From the IMG/VR virus record IMGVR_UViG_3300050132_000038, positions 154,862 through 218,861 of that record: a stretch of 64,000 nucleotides of DNA; one strand, 5' to 3'. The notes under the pieces are model-generated. The model was not told the DNA's origin. It saw only the letters and a program-made list of their open reading frames with translations, and ran no database searches. Position 1 is the first letter of the stretch, and every line of letters begins with the position of its first letter. The position numbers were made by a program, and so were the translations under genes. Below, piece by piece: positions 52,624 to 60,739 of this stretch. This DNA is from a virus.

Positions 52624-54168
52624 ATGATTACCCTACAGGCTCGCGAGGCCATATACATCAAAAGAGAATCAATCCCTCGGGAGCTACGTGAGGAGTTAAT
52701 CGATAAGTTCACCTTTAGGTTCTATGAGGAGAAGGCGTGCGCCCAGTGTGAGTTCTATCAGGAGCGGCTAGAAGCCCCTGGTAGGCATCTCGAGACGTGC
52801 GATGAATGTGCAGCGTATAAAGGTGGAGCGCAGTTAGCCCAGGAAGTTAAGCTGGGCGATTCACGTTACATTAAGACGCCTATTGGAGACTCAGCTGGCT
52901 TGGTCAAGGTGTTGAACAAACATGACATTGAGTTCAAGGTAAAGAAGCACTACCCTCAGCACGAGATGAAACGGAAGTTCAAGTTCACTGGTGTTCTTAA
53001 GGACTTCCAACGAGAGGCGGTGGATGCTATCAAGAAAAAGAAGCGAGGTGTTGTTAAGGCACCGCCGCGATCTGGTAAGACTGTGTTGAGCACCGCTGCC
53101 ATTTGTGAGATTGGTAAGAAGACAATCATCATGGCTTCACAGCGTGACTGGCTTGTAGGATTCCAAGAAACCTTCATTGGTTCAGGTACCCAAGCACCGC
53201 TAACCAACTGCAAGCCCTCTCAGATTGGATTCGCTAAGACGCTAGAGGATTTCAAGAAGTACGATGTATGTCTGGTAACGGTACAGACCTTCTGGAGTGA
53301 GAAAGGCCAGAAGCTACTCCGCAAGATCAGGGATTGGTTCCCGGTTATCGTGGTCGATGAAATCCATACAGGCGGTGCTCCAAAGTATGCACGAGTGTTG
53401 GCCTCGATCAATTGCGAATACAAGATTGGTTTGTCCGGTACACCTAATCGTAAGGACGGTCGCTTCTCGTTGATGCGTGCCCTCATGGGTCCGAATCTAT
53501 ATGAGGCTAAGGTAGAGCGGTTACGCCCACACGTTAGATTAGTACGCACAGGCTATGTGCAGAAGAGTAAGGGGCAAGTGCCTTGGGTTCGCATGGTATC
53601 CTCCATCGAGAAAGACCCAAAGCGTTTGAAGTTGATAGCGCAGTGGGCGGTGAAGGACGCTAAAGCCGGGCACATGATTATCATACCCCTGGCGCAGATC
53701 ATTCCAGTCAAAGCATTGGTTATGGCTATAAATAAACTGGCAGGGAAGACAATAGCAGTAGCCTTCTGGGGCGGCTTGGGCAAGGACAAGAATGGCAACA
53801 AGCTCCGTGACGTCTATATCCAGAAAGCTCGCGAGTACAAGATCAAGGTGATCGTGGGTAATGCGAAGATGGTATCCACAGGTATAAACATCCCTAGAGC
53901 ATCGTGTCTATACGATGTGACGCCGAGTTCAAATTTGGAGAACTGCGAGCAACGAGTGTCGCGCATATTGACGCCGTACGCTGATAAACCCTTACCGGTA
54001 GTGCGCTACTTTTTGGACTCAGTGGGCGTACGTAGAAATTGTTTACGCAATGAATGGTATCATTGCGTACTACCAAAGTTTAGACCTGTTGTCTCAGAAG
54101 TAGATACGCAAGTTTTAAAATCCTATCTTTCCGGTAAAGAGTCTAGACAGGAGTACACAGAGTTATGA
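52624..54168 (+). CDS. SF2 DNA helicase, UvsW-like, with replaced C-terminus
   Basis: 514 residues; ATP-dependent translocase that remodels branched DNA or RNA-DNA hybrids. An N-terminal zinc module has C39, C42, C59 and C62. Helicase motif I is APPRSGKT (146-153), motif II DEIH (245-248), motif III SGTP (271-274), motif VI EQRVSRI. The last 50 residues (from about VGVRRNCLRNEW) are AT-richer than the rest and duplicated in diverged form at 55417-55563, on the far side of the inserted endonuclease. So the end of this gene was probably brought in with the endonuclease. Confidence 0.85.
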   Translation: MITLQAREAIYIKRESIPRELREELIDKFTFRFYEEKACAQCEFYQERLEAPGRHLETCDECAAYKGGAQLAQEVKLGDSRYIKTPIGDSAGLVKVLNKHDIEFKVKKHYPQHEMKRKFKFTGVLKDFQREAVDAIKKKKRGVVKAPPRSGKTVLSTAAICEIGKKTIIMASQRDWLVGFQETFIGSGTQAPLTNCKPSQIGFAKTLEDFKKYDVCLVTVQTFWSEKGQKLLRKIRDWFPVIVVDEIHTGGAPKYARVLASINCEYKIGLSGTPNRKDGRFSLMRALMGPNLYEAKVERLRPHVRLVRTGYVQKSKGQVPWVRMVSSIEKDPKRLKLIAQWAVKDAKAGHMIIIPLAQIIPVKALVMAINKLAGKTIAVAFWGGLGKDKNGNKLRDVYIQKAREYKIKVIVGNAKMVSTGINIPRASCLYDVTPSSNLENCEQRVSRILTPYADKPLPVVRYFLDSVGVRRNCLRNEWYHCVLPKFRPVVSEVDTQVLKSYLSGKESRQEYTEL

Positions 54169-55415
54169 TAATAACTAAGGCGCAAGAGAAGGCGCTAGAG
54201 CCTTACGAGAAGCGGTGGAGACACTCTAAGTACCCTGAGGTAGACGGGCAGGTACTAGCTATTGCTTACAATCTACTAGATGACGCAAATACCAGGGGGC
54301 ATACACTCTCTTTGAAGAAAGAGTTCTACGCCTATGCCCTACTGGATCCTCGAAAGCCGGGTCCCTATACGTACTGGATTGCGACTAAGCAAATAACATT
54401 CTCCTACGAACCATTCTATGTTGGGAAGGGGAAGGGCAATCGTATGTACAACCACGAGAACGCTGCTCATAAGTACAGGGAGAAGAACCCACATAATCCT
54501 AGTTCCAAGGTAGACACTATACTAGCTATTCAGGCGGCAGGATTAAAGGTGATAACTTATAAATTCTCCGATGCTCTTATAGAACCTATCGCCTTAGGTA
54601 AGGAAGAGATCCTTATAGAGGCCTTAGGTCAATTAAACGACAAATCTGGAATACTTACTAACATAGCATCAGACGGCAGGGGCTTTACCTGCAGTGCAGA
54701 TCGACGAGAGCATGCACTATCCGCCTGGAATAGTAAGCCAGCAAAAGAGAAGAAACGTATTACTGCTAAAAGAGTACAGTCCATGCTAACTCGCCCAGAT
54801 GGGGCGAAACTAGATACCCGGCAACGTAAACAGGAAACCTGGTCGAAGAAGAGTGACGAAGAACTGGAAGAAATTCGACAAAAGAAAATTCTTACGCACG
54901 CTAGTAGAGACCCGGCAGAAGTGCTCGTAAGCACTGCCGCCACTGTAGCCAACACAGACTACGAAGAAGCAAATAGGAAAAGAGCAGAGGCATACGCTAA
55001 GAAAAGCGATGAGGAGAAATTAGTAATAAAGAATAAAAGAGCCGAAACAATGGCGAGAAAGAGTGATAAAGAAAAGCTGGAAATCAGAGAAAATCTACGT
55101 AATGCTGCCGCGCGGAAGACATCCGAGGATAAAGAGGCTGACGAGGAAAAGAGGCAAGCCACTCGGGATTCTCGTACAGCTGAATATGAAGCTGACTATA
55201 GAGCTAAGCTCAGGGCGGGTGCCGCGAATAGCAAAGTTACAAAAATAACGGACAGACAGGTTGTAGAAATATTTCTCAAATGTCAAAAGTATAAGGATAC
55301 CCTTAATGTTAGAAAGAAGTTTGCAGAACGCTTCGGGGTTAGTTTAAAGACTGTTAGTGACATAGCGAGTGGCAAACAACGTAAGTTTGTTCTACAGGCA
55401 CACGGACTTATATGA
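54165..55415 (+). CDS. GIY-YIG homing endonuclease (copy 3)
   Basis: 416 residues. GIY half FYAYALLDPRK (54-64) and YIG half FYVGKGKGNRM (84-94). A long charged linker with repeated A-x-K-S-D-E-E-K segments (about 180-330) is followed by a helix-turn-helix-type end (VTKITDRQVVEIFLK, KKFAERFGVSLKTVSDIASG). Unlike copies 1 and 2, it has no structured leader and no C-terminal zinc finger: its ATG overlaps the helicase stop (ATGA). The AT-rich codon use matches the replaced helicase C-terminus just before it. Confidence 0.87.
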   Translation: MIITKAQEKALEPYEKRWRHSKYPEVDGQVLAIAYNLLDDANTRGHTLSLKKEFYAYALLDPRKPGPYTYWIATKQITFSYEPFYVGKGKGNRMYNHENAAHKYREKNPHNPSSKVDTILAIQAAGLKVITYKFSDALIEPIALGKEEILIEALGQLNDKSGILTNIASDGRGFTCSADRREHALSAWNSKPAKEKKRITAKRVQSMLTRPDGAKLDTRQRKQETWSKKSDEELEEIRQKKILTHASRDPAEVLVSTAATVANTDYEEANRKRAEAYAKKSDEEKLVIKNKRAETMARKSDKEKLEIRENLRNAAARKTSEDKEADEEKRQATRDSRTAEYEADYRAKLRAGAANSKVTKITDRQVVEIFLKCQKYKDTLNVRKKFAERFGVSLKTVSDIASGKQRKFVLQAHGLI

Positions 55416-55416
55416 A

Positions 55417-55563
55417 ATGCAGGTGCGTAAACGCTGCCTTGCTAATGAGATCCATCGAGTACTGATCCCTAAGTTTAGGCCAGTCATTCAGGATAAGGAC
55501 TTTGAAGCCCTCAAGTCATATCTGAAGTCTAAGCCAGCTAACACTCAACACTACGAGCTATAA
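55417..55563 (+). pseudogene. Displaced original C-terminus of the helicase
   Basis: A 48-codon frame (MQVRKRCLANEIHRVLIPKF, then RPV, KSYLKSK and HYEL) matches the final residues of the helicase at 52624 (VGVRRNCLRNEWYHCVLPKF, RPV, KSYLSGK, EYTEL). It has no RBS of its own and follows the endonuclease stop immediately. Codons are diverged rather than identical. It appears to be the recipient's own helicase end, stranded by the insertion. Whether the fragment is still translated is unknown. Confidence 0.8.
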
Positions 55564-55565
55564 TA

Positions 55566-55829
55566 ATGGTTACGATTACTAAAGAAGATTTGGAATGTCC
55601 TGAGTGGTTGAAGCAGCACTTAGGGGAAACTCGTGAGCAGTATCGCCAACGACTGGAGTCCTATTGTAAGTTCCCTGGGGATGAAGCAAATGTACAACTC
55701 TTCGTTATGGACATTGAGGAAGAAGAGGATGAGCGGCTGCATTTTAAGATAAAGACCTACATTACAGCTTCACGTAAGAAGATGAACAAGCGTAAGAAAC
55801 AACGTAGGGCTACTACAGGGAGACGCTAA
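55566..55829 (+). CDS. Hypothetical protein with basic tail
   Basis: 87 residues: helical, acidic in the middle (EEEEDE) and very basic at the end (NKRKKQRRATTGRR). Its final 14 residues are identical to the end of the next gene product because of a 49-base repeat. It starts two bases after the stranded helicase end, where the helicase's native downstream neighbour would be. Confidence 0.6.
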   Translation: MVTITKEDLECPEWLKQHLGETREQYRQRLESYCKFPGDEANVQLFVMDIEEEEDERLHFKIKTYITASRKKMNKRKKQRRATTGRR

Positions 55830-55833
55830 TGAC
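55785..55833 (+). repeat. 49-base direct repeat, copy 1
   Basis: Covers the end of the 87-residue gene, its stop and the next start. Copy 2 (55925-55973) differs at one base. The two copies are 140 bases apart. Confidence 0.85.
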
Positions 55834-55969
55834 TACTCATTTACGGATGCGATGGAGGTTCAATACAAATGCTAACTGGTTTTACGATAGTGCTCTCCTA
55901 CGTCGTAGGCAGCGTATGGCGTTCAACAAGCGTAAGAAACAACGTAGGGCTACTACCGGGAGACGCTAA
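55829..55969 (+). CDS. Small arginine-rich protein
   Basis: 46 residues beginning MTTHLRMRWRFNTNANWFYD, then LRRRQRM and the repeated tail NKRKKQRRATTGRR. Start and stop overlap both neighbours (TAATG on each side), so it is part of the operon. The net charge is strongly positive, which suggests nucleic-acid or membrane binding. No family recognised. Confidence 0.5.
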   Translation: MTTHLRMRWRFNTNANWFYDSALLRRRQRMAFNKRKKQRRATTGRR

Positions 55970-55973
55970 TGAC
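55925..55973 (+). repeat. 49-base direct repeat, copy 2
   Basis: Covers the end of the 46-residue gene, its stop and the start of the gene at 55969. One base (A to C in the threonine codon before glycine) separates it from copy 1, so the duplication is recent. Confidence 0.85.
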
Positions 55974-56715
55974 CTATAAGGTACTCCGACAGATAAACGT
56001 CACCAACGTATTCCCTACCGAGCAGGCTCCTCCGGGTTTGAATTACTATGTACCCATAAAGGAACTTCCGTACTCCTACGTATGGGACTGGGATTTTTTC
56101 CTTAACGCGGTGTATAATGAAACCCCGGGCATGGCAGGTCTCAAGACTGTTAGGGCGTTTGGCCCTGAGTGGGCTAACCTAGAGTACCTACCTGGGATAG
56201 AGCGTGACCAAGTGCAGGCCCTAGGATACAATCCTATCTTCAACATGCACTACGTAGGTAATGTAGTATGGGGCAATGAGGTTCAAGGGAGCCCTTGGCG
56301 TCTTCCCGATCTTATGTCAGGACACGAAGTAGTAGAGGATGTAAGTACCGCTGTTAACTATTTGATAGCAAAGAAGCAGTTCGAGTTGTTCCCTGAACTG
56401 GGTCAGCAGCTTAACATGACAGCAGCTAAGGTCTCCCATGTTATACGCGGTCACCAAGAACTTCAGAACCTCTACAGCATAGACCCTAATGATCCGTACT
56501 GCTACAAGATAGTAGAGGATTGGGGATGGCGCATAGAAGTTCCTATACTACCTCTCATGGCGATTAAGCCAATTGTTTTGGACATTCGGTATGAAACGAA
56601 GACTGGTAAGGTAGCGTTCGTCATGCCTAACGATTGTAAAGAGACATACGCGATGTGGAACCTTCTATTCCTAGGTGGTGCTCCTCGTGACCTGGAGATT
56701 CTATGCGCGAGATGA
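55969..56715 (+). CDS. Hypothetical protein, weakly tail-sheath-like
   Basis: 248 residues. The stretch GYNPIFNMHYVGNVVWGN (about 86-103) resembles the C-terminal sheath motif in which I-N-P-I...G-x-x-V-W-G-x-R-T occurs, and RLPDLMSGHEVVEDVSTAVNYLIAKKQFEL fits the helix that follows it in sheath proteins. However, the residues are far fewer than in a complete sheath (600-700), and the neighbours are replication genes. It may be a sheath relative reduced to its last domain, or an unrelated protein. Confidence 0.5.
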   Translation: MTYKVLRQINVTNVFPTEQAPPGLNYYVPIKELPYSYVWDWDFFLNAVYNETPGMAGLKTVRAFGPEWANLEYLPGIERDQVQALGYNPIFNMHYVGNVVWGNEVQGSPWRLPDLMSGHEVVEDVSTAVNYLIAKKQFELFPELGQQLNMTAAKVSHVIRGHQELQNLYSIDPNDPYCYKIVEDWGWRIEVPILPLMAIKPIVLDIRYETKTGKVAFVMPNDCKETYAMWNLLFLGGAPRDLEILCAR

Positions 56716-57494
56716 AAGCTGGACCTGCAAAGAAGACTGCGCCGTATAAGAGAACACCACGTATTCCTAAGTATGATCCTTCGCAGGAAGCAACTGCAGA
56801 AGACCTACAGGCAGCATCGGCTAAGGCTAAGGTAGCTACCAGTGAACGTCGAGTAGTCCCTGGACAGAAGCCTACCCAGTGGGGACCCAAGGTTGGTGAA
56901 CTCCCAAAGCGTATTGAGGTTAAGCAGAGTTCGGGTCTGCGGGAAGTTGTACCGGGTTCAGTATGGAGGCAATCGGCATTCAAGTGGGATCCCTTAACGT
57001 TCGCTTGTGAGTCGGAGAAGTTGAACGAGCATATAGTTGAGCCTCGTGTACAGAACGATTCGTTACTACGGTTCATGCGAGACCCTGATACCCCTATGGT
57101 GTACGGTGTATCAGGTAATCCTGACGACCAGAAAGCTAAGTTGTTTGCGGCCTATCTAGTAAACATTCACCAGCAAGCACTAGGGCTTAAGGCAAACGTT
57201 GTGTGGCATACGGTGTACGGAGGTTTCGATAATCCGTTACTCAAGGAGTATGACCCAGTAGACGGTAAGACTGATCCGACTATGCTGGTGCTCTCTAACC
57301 TGACACCTAACGCTACGGGGTTGAAGTTGGATAAGACTCGAGACTTGATTGAACGATTTGCGACAATCCCAATTGTTATTGTCTCAGCAGGTGAAGACCC
57401 AATGAGCTTTCTTACAACAAAATTGTTTTCGCCCGTAAATGCACTGGCCTACTTCAGTGAGAAGCTGGTTAAACGCCGTATCGAGATCATTTAA
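56703..57494 (+). CDS. Probable helicase loader with degenerate ATP site
   Basis: 263 residues. Residues 1-90 are basic and disordered. Residues 120-263 follow a RecA/AAA+ order: a stretch at the P-loop position (VYGVSGNPDDQKAKLF, no GKT/S), a Walker B-like strand TMLVLSNLT (193-201) and a sensor-1-like IPIVIVSAGEDPMSF. That order matches DnaC-type loaders with a lost nucleotide site. It lies three genes upstream of the DnaB-like helicase. It overlaps the preceding gene by 13 bases. Role as loader is inference. Confidence 0.5.
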   Translation: MREMKAGPAKKTAPYKRTPRIPKYDPSQEATAEDLQAASAKAKVATSERRVVPGQKPTQWGPKVGELPKRIEVKQSSGLREVVPGSVWRQSAFKWDPLTFACESEKLNEHIVEPRVQNDSLLRFMRDPDTPMVYGVSGNPDDQKAKLFAAYLVNIHQQALGLKANVVWHTVYGGFDNPLLKEYDPVDGKTDPTMLVLSNLTPNATGLKLDKTRDLIERFATIPIVIVSAGEDPMSFLTTKLFSPVNALAYFSEKLVKRRIEII

Positions 57495-57763
57495 TGGACC
57501 TCCCTAATTTCACCTACCTCGGACAAGGGTTCTACGTGTGTCGAACCCAAGCAGGATTCAAACAGGCACTCCGCCATTACGCGGGTACGGACTATCCGGA
57601 TTTTGCTAGAGCCGATGACATAGTAGGATACCCTGATACGTACCCCTCAGTGGTAGCGTTGAGTATAGGCTACAGAGGTTCACAGTATATCCGAGCCAAC
57701 TGTATGCACGTTAACGAGATGCGTACCAAACTTGATAAAGCTGATCCTAAGGAGATTATTTAA
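57494..57763 (+). CDS. Hypothetical protein
   Basis: 89 residues, no recognised family. The aromatic-rich FTYLGQGFYVCRTQAGFKQAL start may form a small alpha/beta fold. TAATG overlap at both ends places it in the loader-helicase operon. Confidence 0.55.
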   Translation: MDLPNFTYLGQGFYVCRTQAGFKQALRHYAGTDYPDFARADDIVGYPDTYPSVVALSIGYRGSQYIRANCMHVNEMRTKLDKADPKEII

Positions 57764-58086
57764 TGGCACATGATCTAGCGTTGTACAGGAGTATAGGAAC
57801 GAAACTCATAGCGGCTTACGTTACTACAGTGACCTCCTTTAGGATAATCGACAATCAACTGTGGGACGAGTTACGTGCCAAGCTCCTTCAGGTAAGCCAG
57901 GCTATTCCGGAAGCTCTAGAGATTACAGTTACCTGTGACGCTTCTAATAACCCACCTAATGTTGTTGACCGACCTGACGTAGTAGCCGAAGTGTATATAA
58001 GGGTTACTGAGGATCTAGGTGCCCACTTTGAGCTATCGACCTCTGGGTGTAGTGTGACTTCCTGGAAATTTCCACCTTACCTGTAA
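57763..58086 (+). CDS. Hypothetical protein
   Basis: 107 residues, alpha/beta, no recognised family. Starts at a TAATG overlap and ends before the 48-base leader of the DnaB-like helicase gene. Confidence 0.55.
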   Translation: MAHDLALYRSIGTKLIAAYVTTVTSFRIIDNQLWDELRAKLLQVSQAIPEALEITVTCDASNNPPNVVDRPDVVAEVYIRVTEDLGAHFELSTSGCSVTSWKFPPYL

Positions 58087-58089
58087 ATA
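58082..58089 (+). promoter_or_regulatory. Candidate promoter motif TGTAAATA before the replicative helicase
   Basis: Overlaps the stop codon of the preceding gene and lies 45 bases before the ATG at 58135. Confidence 0.35.
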
Positions 58090-58134
58090 AGTAGACATTA
58101 GGTATTAGACTCATAGAATAATTGGAGCCAAGAG

Positions 58135-59475
58135 ATGCTCAAGATTGTAAGCCCCTCAGCCGAGTTAGCCGTATTGAGAGGGATGACCCACAAGAACAAG
58201 AAGATAGCCGGAGCACTTCTCTCCACTACAGATAGTTCGTACTTCTACAGTGAAGAATCTATAGAGGTCTACGAGGCTATCAAGAAGCACATGCAAGAGT
58301 CGGGGGAGTCCCCGACATATAGATTATTAATTGAAGACCCAGATCTTTCTGAGGAGGCACGATCCCATTTCCGGTCCTCCGTCGCGACAGTACAAACCAC
58401 AGCCGATGCAGACAAGGCAGCACGCATACTAAACAAGTATCGTCAGCGCCGAGGTATGTATAACTTAGCAGCACATATCAACTCGAAGATGCAGGGATCT
58501 CGAGTTGACCTTGACGGGCTACTAGAGGAAACAGCAACAGCGTTCAACGTGATCCGCTCGAAGAAGACTACTTCTGAGGCATTCTTGCATTTTGGTCGTA
58601 ACAACAATGCCGACGCGGTAATTAAGTCGTTACTGTATGATGACAATTCTGAGAACGTCATACCTACGGGTATTAAAGCATTCGACACTGTAAGTGGGGG
58701 ATTTGCCAGAGGATCACTTGTGACCTTGGGTGCTAACTCAGGAGGAGGCAAATCAGCAGTTGCCTCCGCCATGGCAGTGAAGATGGCGAGTTTAGGGTAT
58801 AAGGTACTGCTAGTGCCTCTTGAAATGTCAGAGCGAGAGATGTCCGGTCGCATCATGGCGAACATCACTAAGATGAATTTGTCAAAGATCCTACTTGGAC
58901 GGTTAGCCAGCGGAGAGAAGGATCTAGCATATAAACGCTATAAAAGGTGGAAGACCCGAGTTAAAGACGCTGGTGGTCGATACACTATATTCAAGCCGAA
59001 AGAGGATATGACTATTGAGGAGATCATGGCCTCAATAAGTGCATACACGGTCGATGTAGTTATCATCGACTATATATCACTACTTAAGGGGGTGGACGGC
59101 GATGACATGTGGCAAGCACTTGGTGCCGTAGCCAGATACGCAAAGATCAATGCCGAGGTAGAGAACCGGGTTTCGATCTTACTTTGTCAGGTGTCTGATG
59201 AGGGGAAGATCCGTTATGCCCGAGCGATCTCCGAGCACTCTAGTAATAGCTGGATCTGGATCAGCTCGAAAGAGTCAAAAGAGACCGGGATCACTAAGAT
59301 CGAGCAGCCTAAGTCTCGAAACTCTCTGTCCTTCCCCTTCTCTATTAAGATTGACTTCGAGCACATGCGTACTGAGGATGTTGCCCTAGAAGACAACAGC
59401 GGCCTAGGTGAGGTCAAGCCTGAGCAGGGTAAGAAGAAGCGCACAGACATTCCCAATTTAGCGAGCGATATATAG
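58135..59475 (+). CDS. Replicative DNA helicase (DnaB/gp41-like)
   Basis: 446 residues; hexameric 5'-3' helicase at the fork. The N-terminal domain (to about 150) is helical. The RecA-type core has FDTVSGGFARGSLVTLGA, Walker A GANSGGGKSA (199-208), LLVPLEMSEREM, Walker B VVIIDYISLLKG (308-319), and SILLCQVSDEGKIRYAR followed by a serine-rich loop. The residues match phage gp41 and DnaB rather than RecA. Upstream genes include a probable loader. AGCCAAGAG precedes the ATG. Confidence 0.9.
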   Translation: MLKIVSPSAELAVLRGMTHKNKKIAGALLSTTDSSYFYSEESIEVYEAIKKHMQESGESPTYRLLIEDPDLSEEARSHFRSSVATVQTTADADKAARILNKYRQRRGMYNLAAHINSKMQGSRVDLDGLLEETATAFNVIRSKKTTSEAFLHFGRNNNADAVIKSLLYDDNSENVIPTGIKAFDTVSGGFARGSLVTLGANSGGGKSAVASAMAVKMASLGYKVLLVPLEMSEREMSGRIMANITKMNLSKILLGRLASGEKDLAYKRYKRWKTRVKDAGGRYTIFKPKEDMTIEEIMASISAYTVDVVIIDYISLLKGVDGDDMWQALGAVARYAKINAEVENRVSILLCQVSDEGKIRYARAISEHSSNSWIWISSKESKETGITKIEQPKSRNSLSFPFSIKIDFEHMRTEDVALEDNSGLGEVKPEQGKKKRTDIPNLASDI

Positions 59476-59511
59476 CAGTATTGATTACCCAACTACTTAA
59501 TGAGGTTAATC

Positions 59512-59808
59512 ATGCCAGAGCAACGTGTTGAAGTTCGTCCCTTCGGTGTCCGTTATATCTGTGATGCTTGCAAGCAAGGGGAGATGATGGCGCTCTCCGG
59601 AGCCCAGGCTCTTTTTCAAGAGGGTGAGAAAGTATTAGTACGGCATGTGTGTAACGTGTGCCGCACACTCATGGCGTTCCCTGAGAAGTACCCTACAGTT
59701 AGGTATGAAGATGTCCCACAACAAAGCTACGGTCAACAGGGTTACGGACTTCCGCAACAACAGGCGCCACAGGGAGCAGGTAATCAATTGGCGCCTCAGG
59801 CTAAATAG
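59512..59808 (+). CDS. Zinc-ribbon protein with glutamine-rich tail
   Basis: 98 residues from the ATG at 59512 (TGAGG upstream); an earlier ATG at 59500 lacks an RBS. CDAC near residue 20 and CNVC near 54 form a zinc ribbon. The last 30 residues are Q-, G- and P-rich (QQSYGQQGYG). The layout suggests nucleic-acid binding. It follows the helicase gene. Confidence 0.6.
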   Translation: MPEQRVEVRPFGVRYICDACKQGEMMALSGAQALFQEGEKVLVRHVCNVCRTLMAFPEKYPTVRYEDVPQQSYGQQGYGLPQQQAPQGAGNQLAPQAK

Positions 59809-59820
59809 TGTGTAAACGTT

Positions 59821-59891
59821 ACCCGATAAACCCGTTCATTGCAGGTAGGCTACGACGCTGTAGCCCCTATCCTACGGGGTCAAAATCGGGT
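59821..59891 (+). promoter_or_regulatory. Structured intergenic RNA element
   Basis: The 115-base gap between 59808 and 59924 contains ACCCGAT (59821-59827) pairing with ATCGGGT (59885-59891), enclosing GGCTAC (59848-59853) with GTAGCC (59860-59865) and a CCCC/GGGG pair in the following bases. It may be a leader or terminator-like element for the small-gene operon. No tRNA cloverleaf fits. Confidence 0.4.
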
Positions 59892-59923
59892 TTGTAGGCA
59901 AATACCCATGAGGGAGGCTAAAA

Positions 59924-60214
59924 GTGCAAATTAGCAGTATTGAAGCTCTATCTAGTCAGCTAGAGGAATTGCAGCGGGAGAACGCGCTCTTAAGGTCAAT
60001 GGTTCCAGCAACAGATCGGAAGAAGGCAATTGCTTTGTTCTACGAATCGCAGACCTCTAACGTTAAACCCTTCGATCCGTTAAAGATTAAGAAGTTCCTT
60101 AGGGAAGCTGTACGTAGGACTCCGTTGGAAACACCGGAAGATCTGGAAGTCATTATTCGAGAAGGGTTGTGCTCTGCCCATCGTTTCCTAAAGGCGGAGT
60201 ACCTCAATGTCTGA
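59924..60214 (+). CDS. Hypothetical protein with coiled-coil start
   Basis: 96 residues from a GTG start (GGGAGG upstream). Residues 1-30 (SIEALSSQLEELQRENALLR) are a leucine-zipper-like coil. No family recognised. It overlaps the next gene by eight bases; the next protein starts with a similar coil. Confidence 0.5.
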   Translation: MQISSIEALSSQLEELQRENALLRSMVPATDRKKAIALFYESQTSNVKPFDPLKIKKFLREAVRRTPLETPEDLEVIIREGLCSAHRFLKAEYLNV

Positions 60215-60488
60215 CCTACTACACCTGGCTACACAATTAGTTGAACGAGTTAAACACCTGGAAGCGGAGAATCAACGACTAAGGGAAGTCCCGAAGTATC
60301 CAGGGCACATGGGAGGCAACCCTGTTACTGCTCAGGTTAGTGAGTATAACTACGATATGGAAAGCGCACCCGTAGGAGGTAAGCTGATCGTACTCAATCA
60401 TAGTGGATGCGCTACCTTCTCAGTGTTGACTTCAGACGATAAGCAATACTTTCAAGCGTGGGCCCCAATGCCTAAAAGGAAGAAATGA
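60207..60488 (+). CDS. Hypothetical protein with coiled-coil start
   Basis: 93 residues: coil LLHLATQLVERVKHLEAENQ (4-23) followed by a beta-rich domain (GGKLIVLNHSGCATFSVLTS). The coil resembles that of the preceding protein, so the two could pair. Ends in PKRKK. Overlaps the next gene by ATGA. Confidence 0.5.
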   Translation: MSDLLHLATQLVERVKHLEAENQRLREVPKYPGHMGGNPVTAQVSEYNYDMESAPVGGKLIVLNHSGCATFSVLTSDDKQYFQAWAPMPKRKK

Positions 60489-60739
60489 AAATTCGAGAAC
60501 ACCGTGGTAGTCGTGCTGAGTCTATGTCTACTGAGCGAGAATGTGAGCCTACTATGGAAGCTTTAGCGTGTGCAGTTCAAGCTACCACGGCGTTTACAGG
60601 TCGAGGTATTAACGCAAGGGATGTACGGGTAACTCCATACGGCGTGGACATCTTTACCGGGAAGTTGATGTTCGTTGTTACCGTGGTAGGGTACGGCGTG
60701 TGGGGCTCCTGTGACATGCTACCAGGGAGGAAGACATGA
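60485..60739 (+). CDS. Hypothetical protein
   Basis: 84 residues, unrecognised. Basic N-terminus and a beta-rich end (LMFVVTVVGYGVWGS). Overlaps both neighbours by four bases. Confidence 0.5.
   Translation: MKIREHRGSRAESMSTERECEPTMEALACAVQATTAFTGRGINARDVRVTPYGVDIFTGKLMFVVTVVGYGVWGSCDMLPGRKT

Noticed and set aside
59809-59923. A tRNA gene in the gap after the zinc-ribbon gene
   Set aside because: Stems are present but no cloverleaf with a 7-bp acceptor, anticodon arm and T-arm can be drawn.
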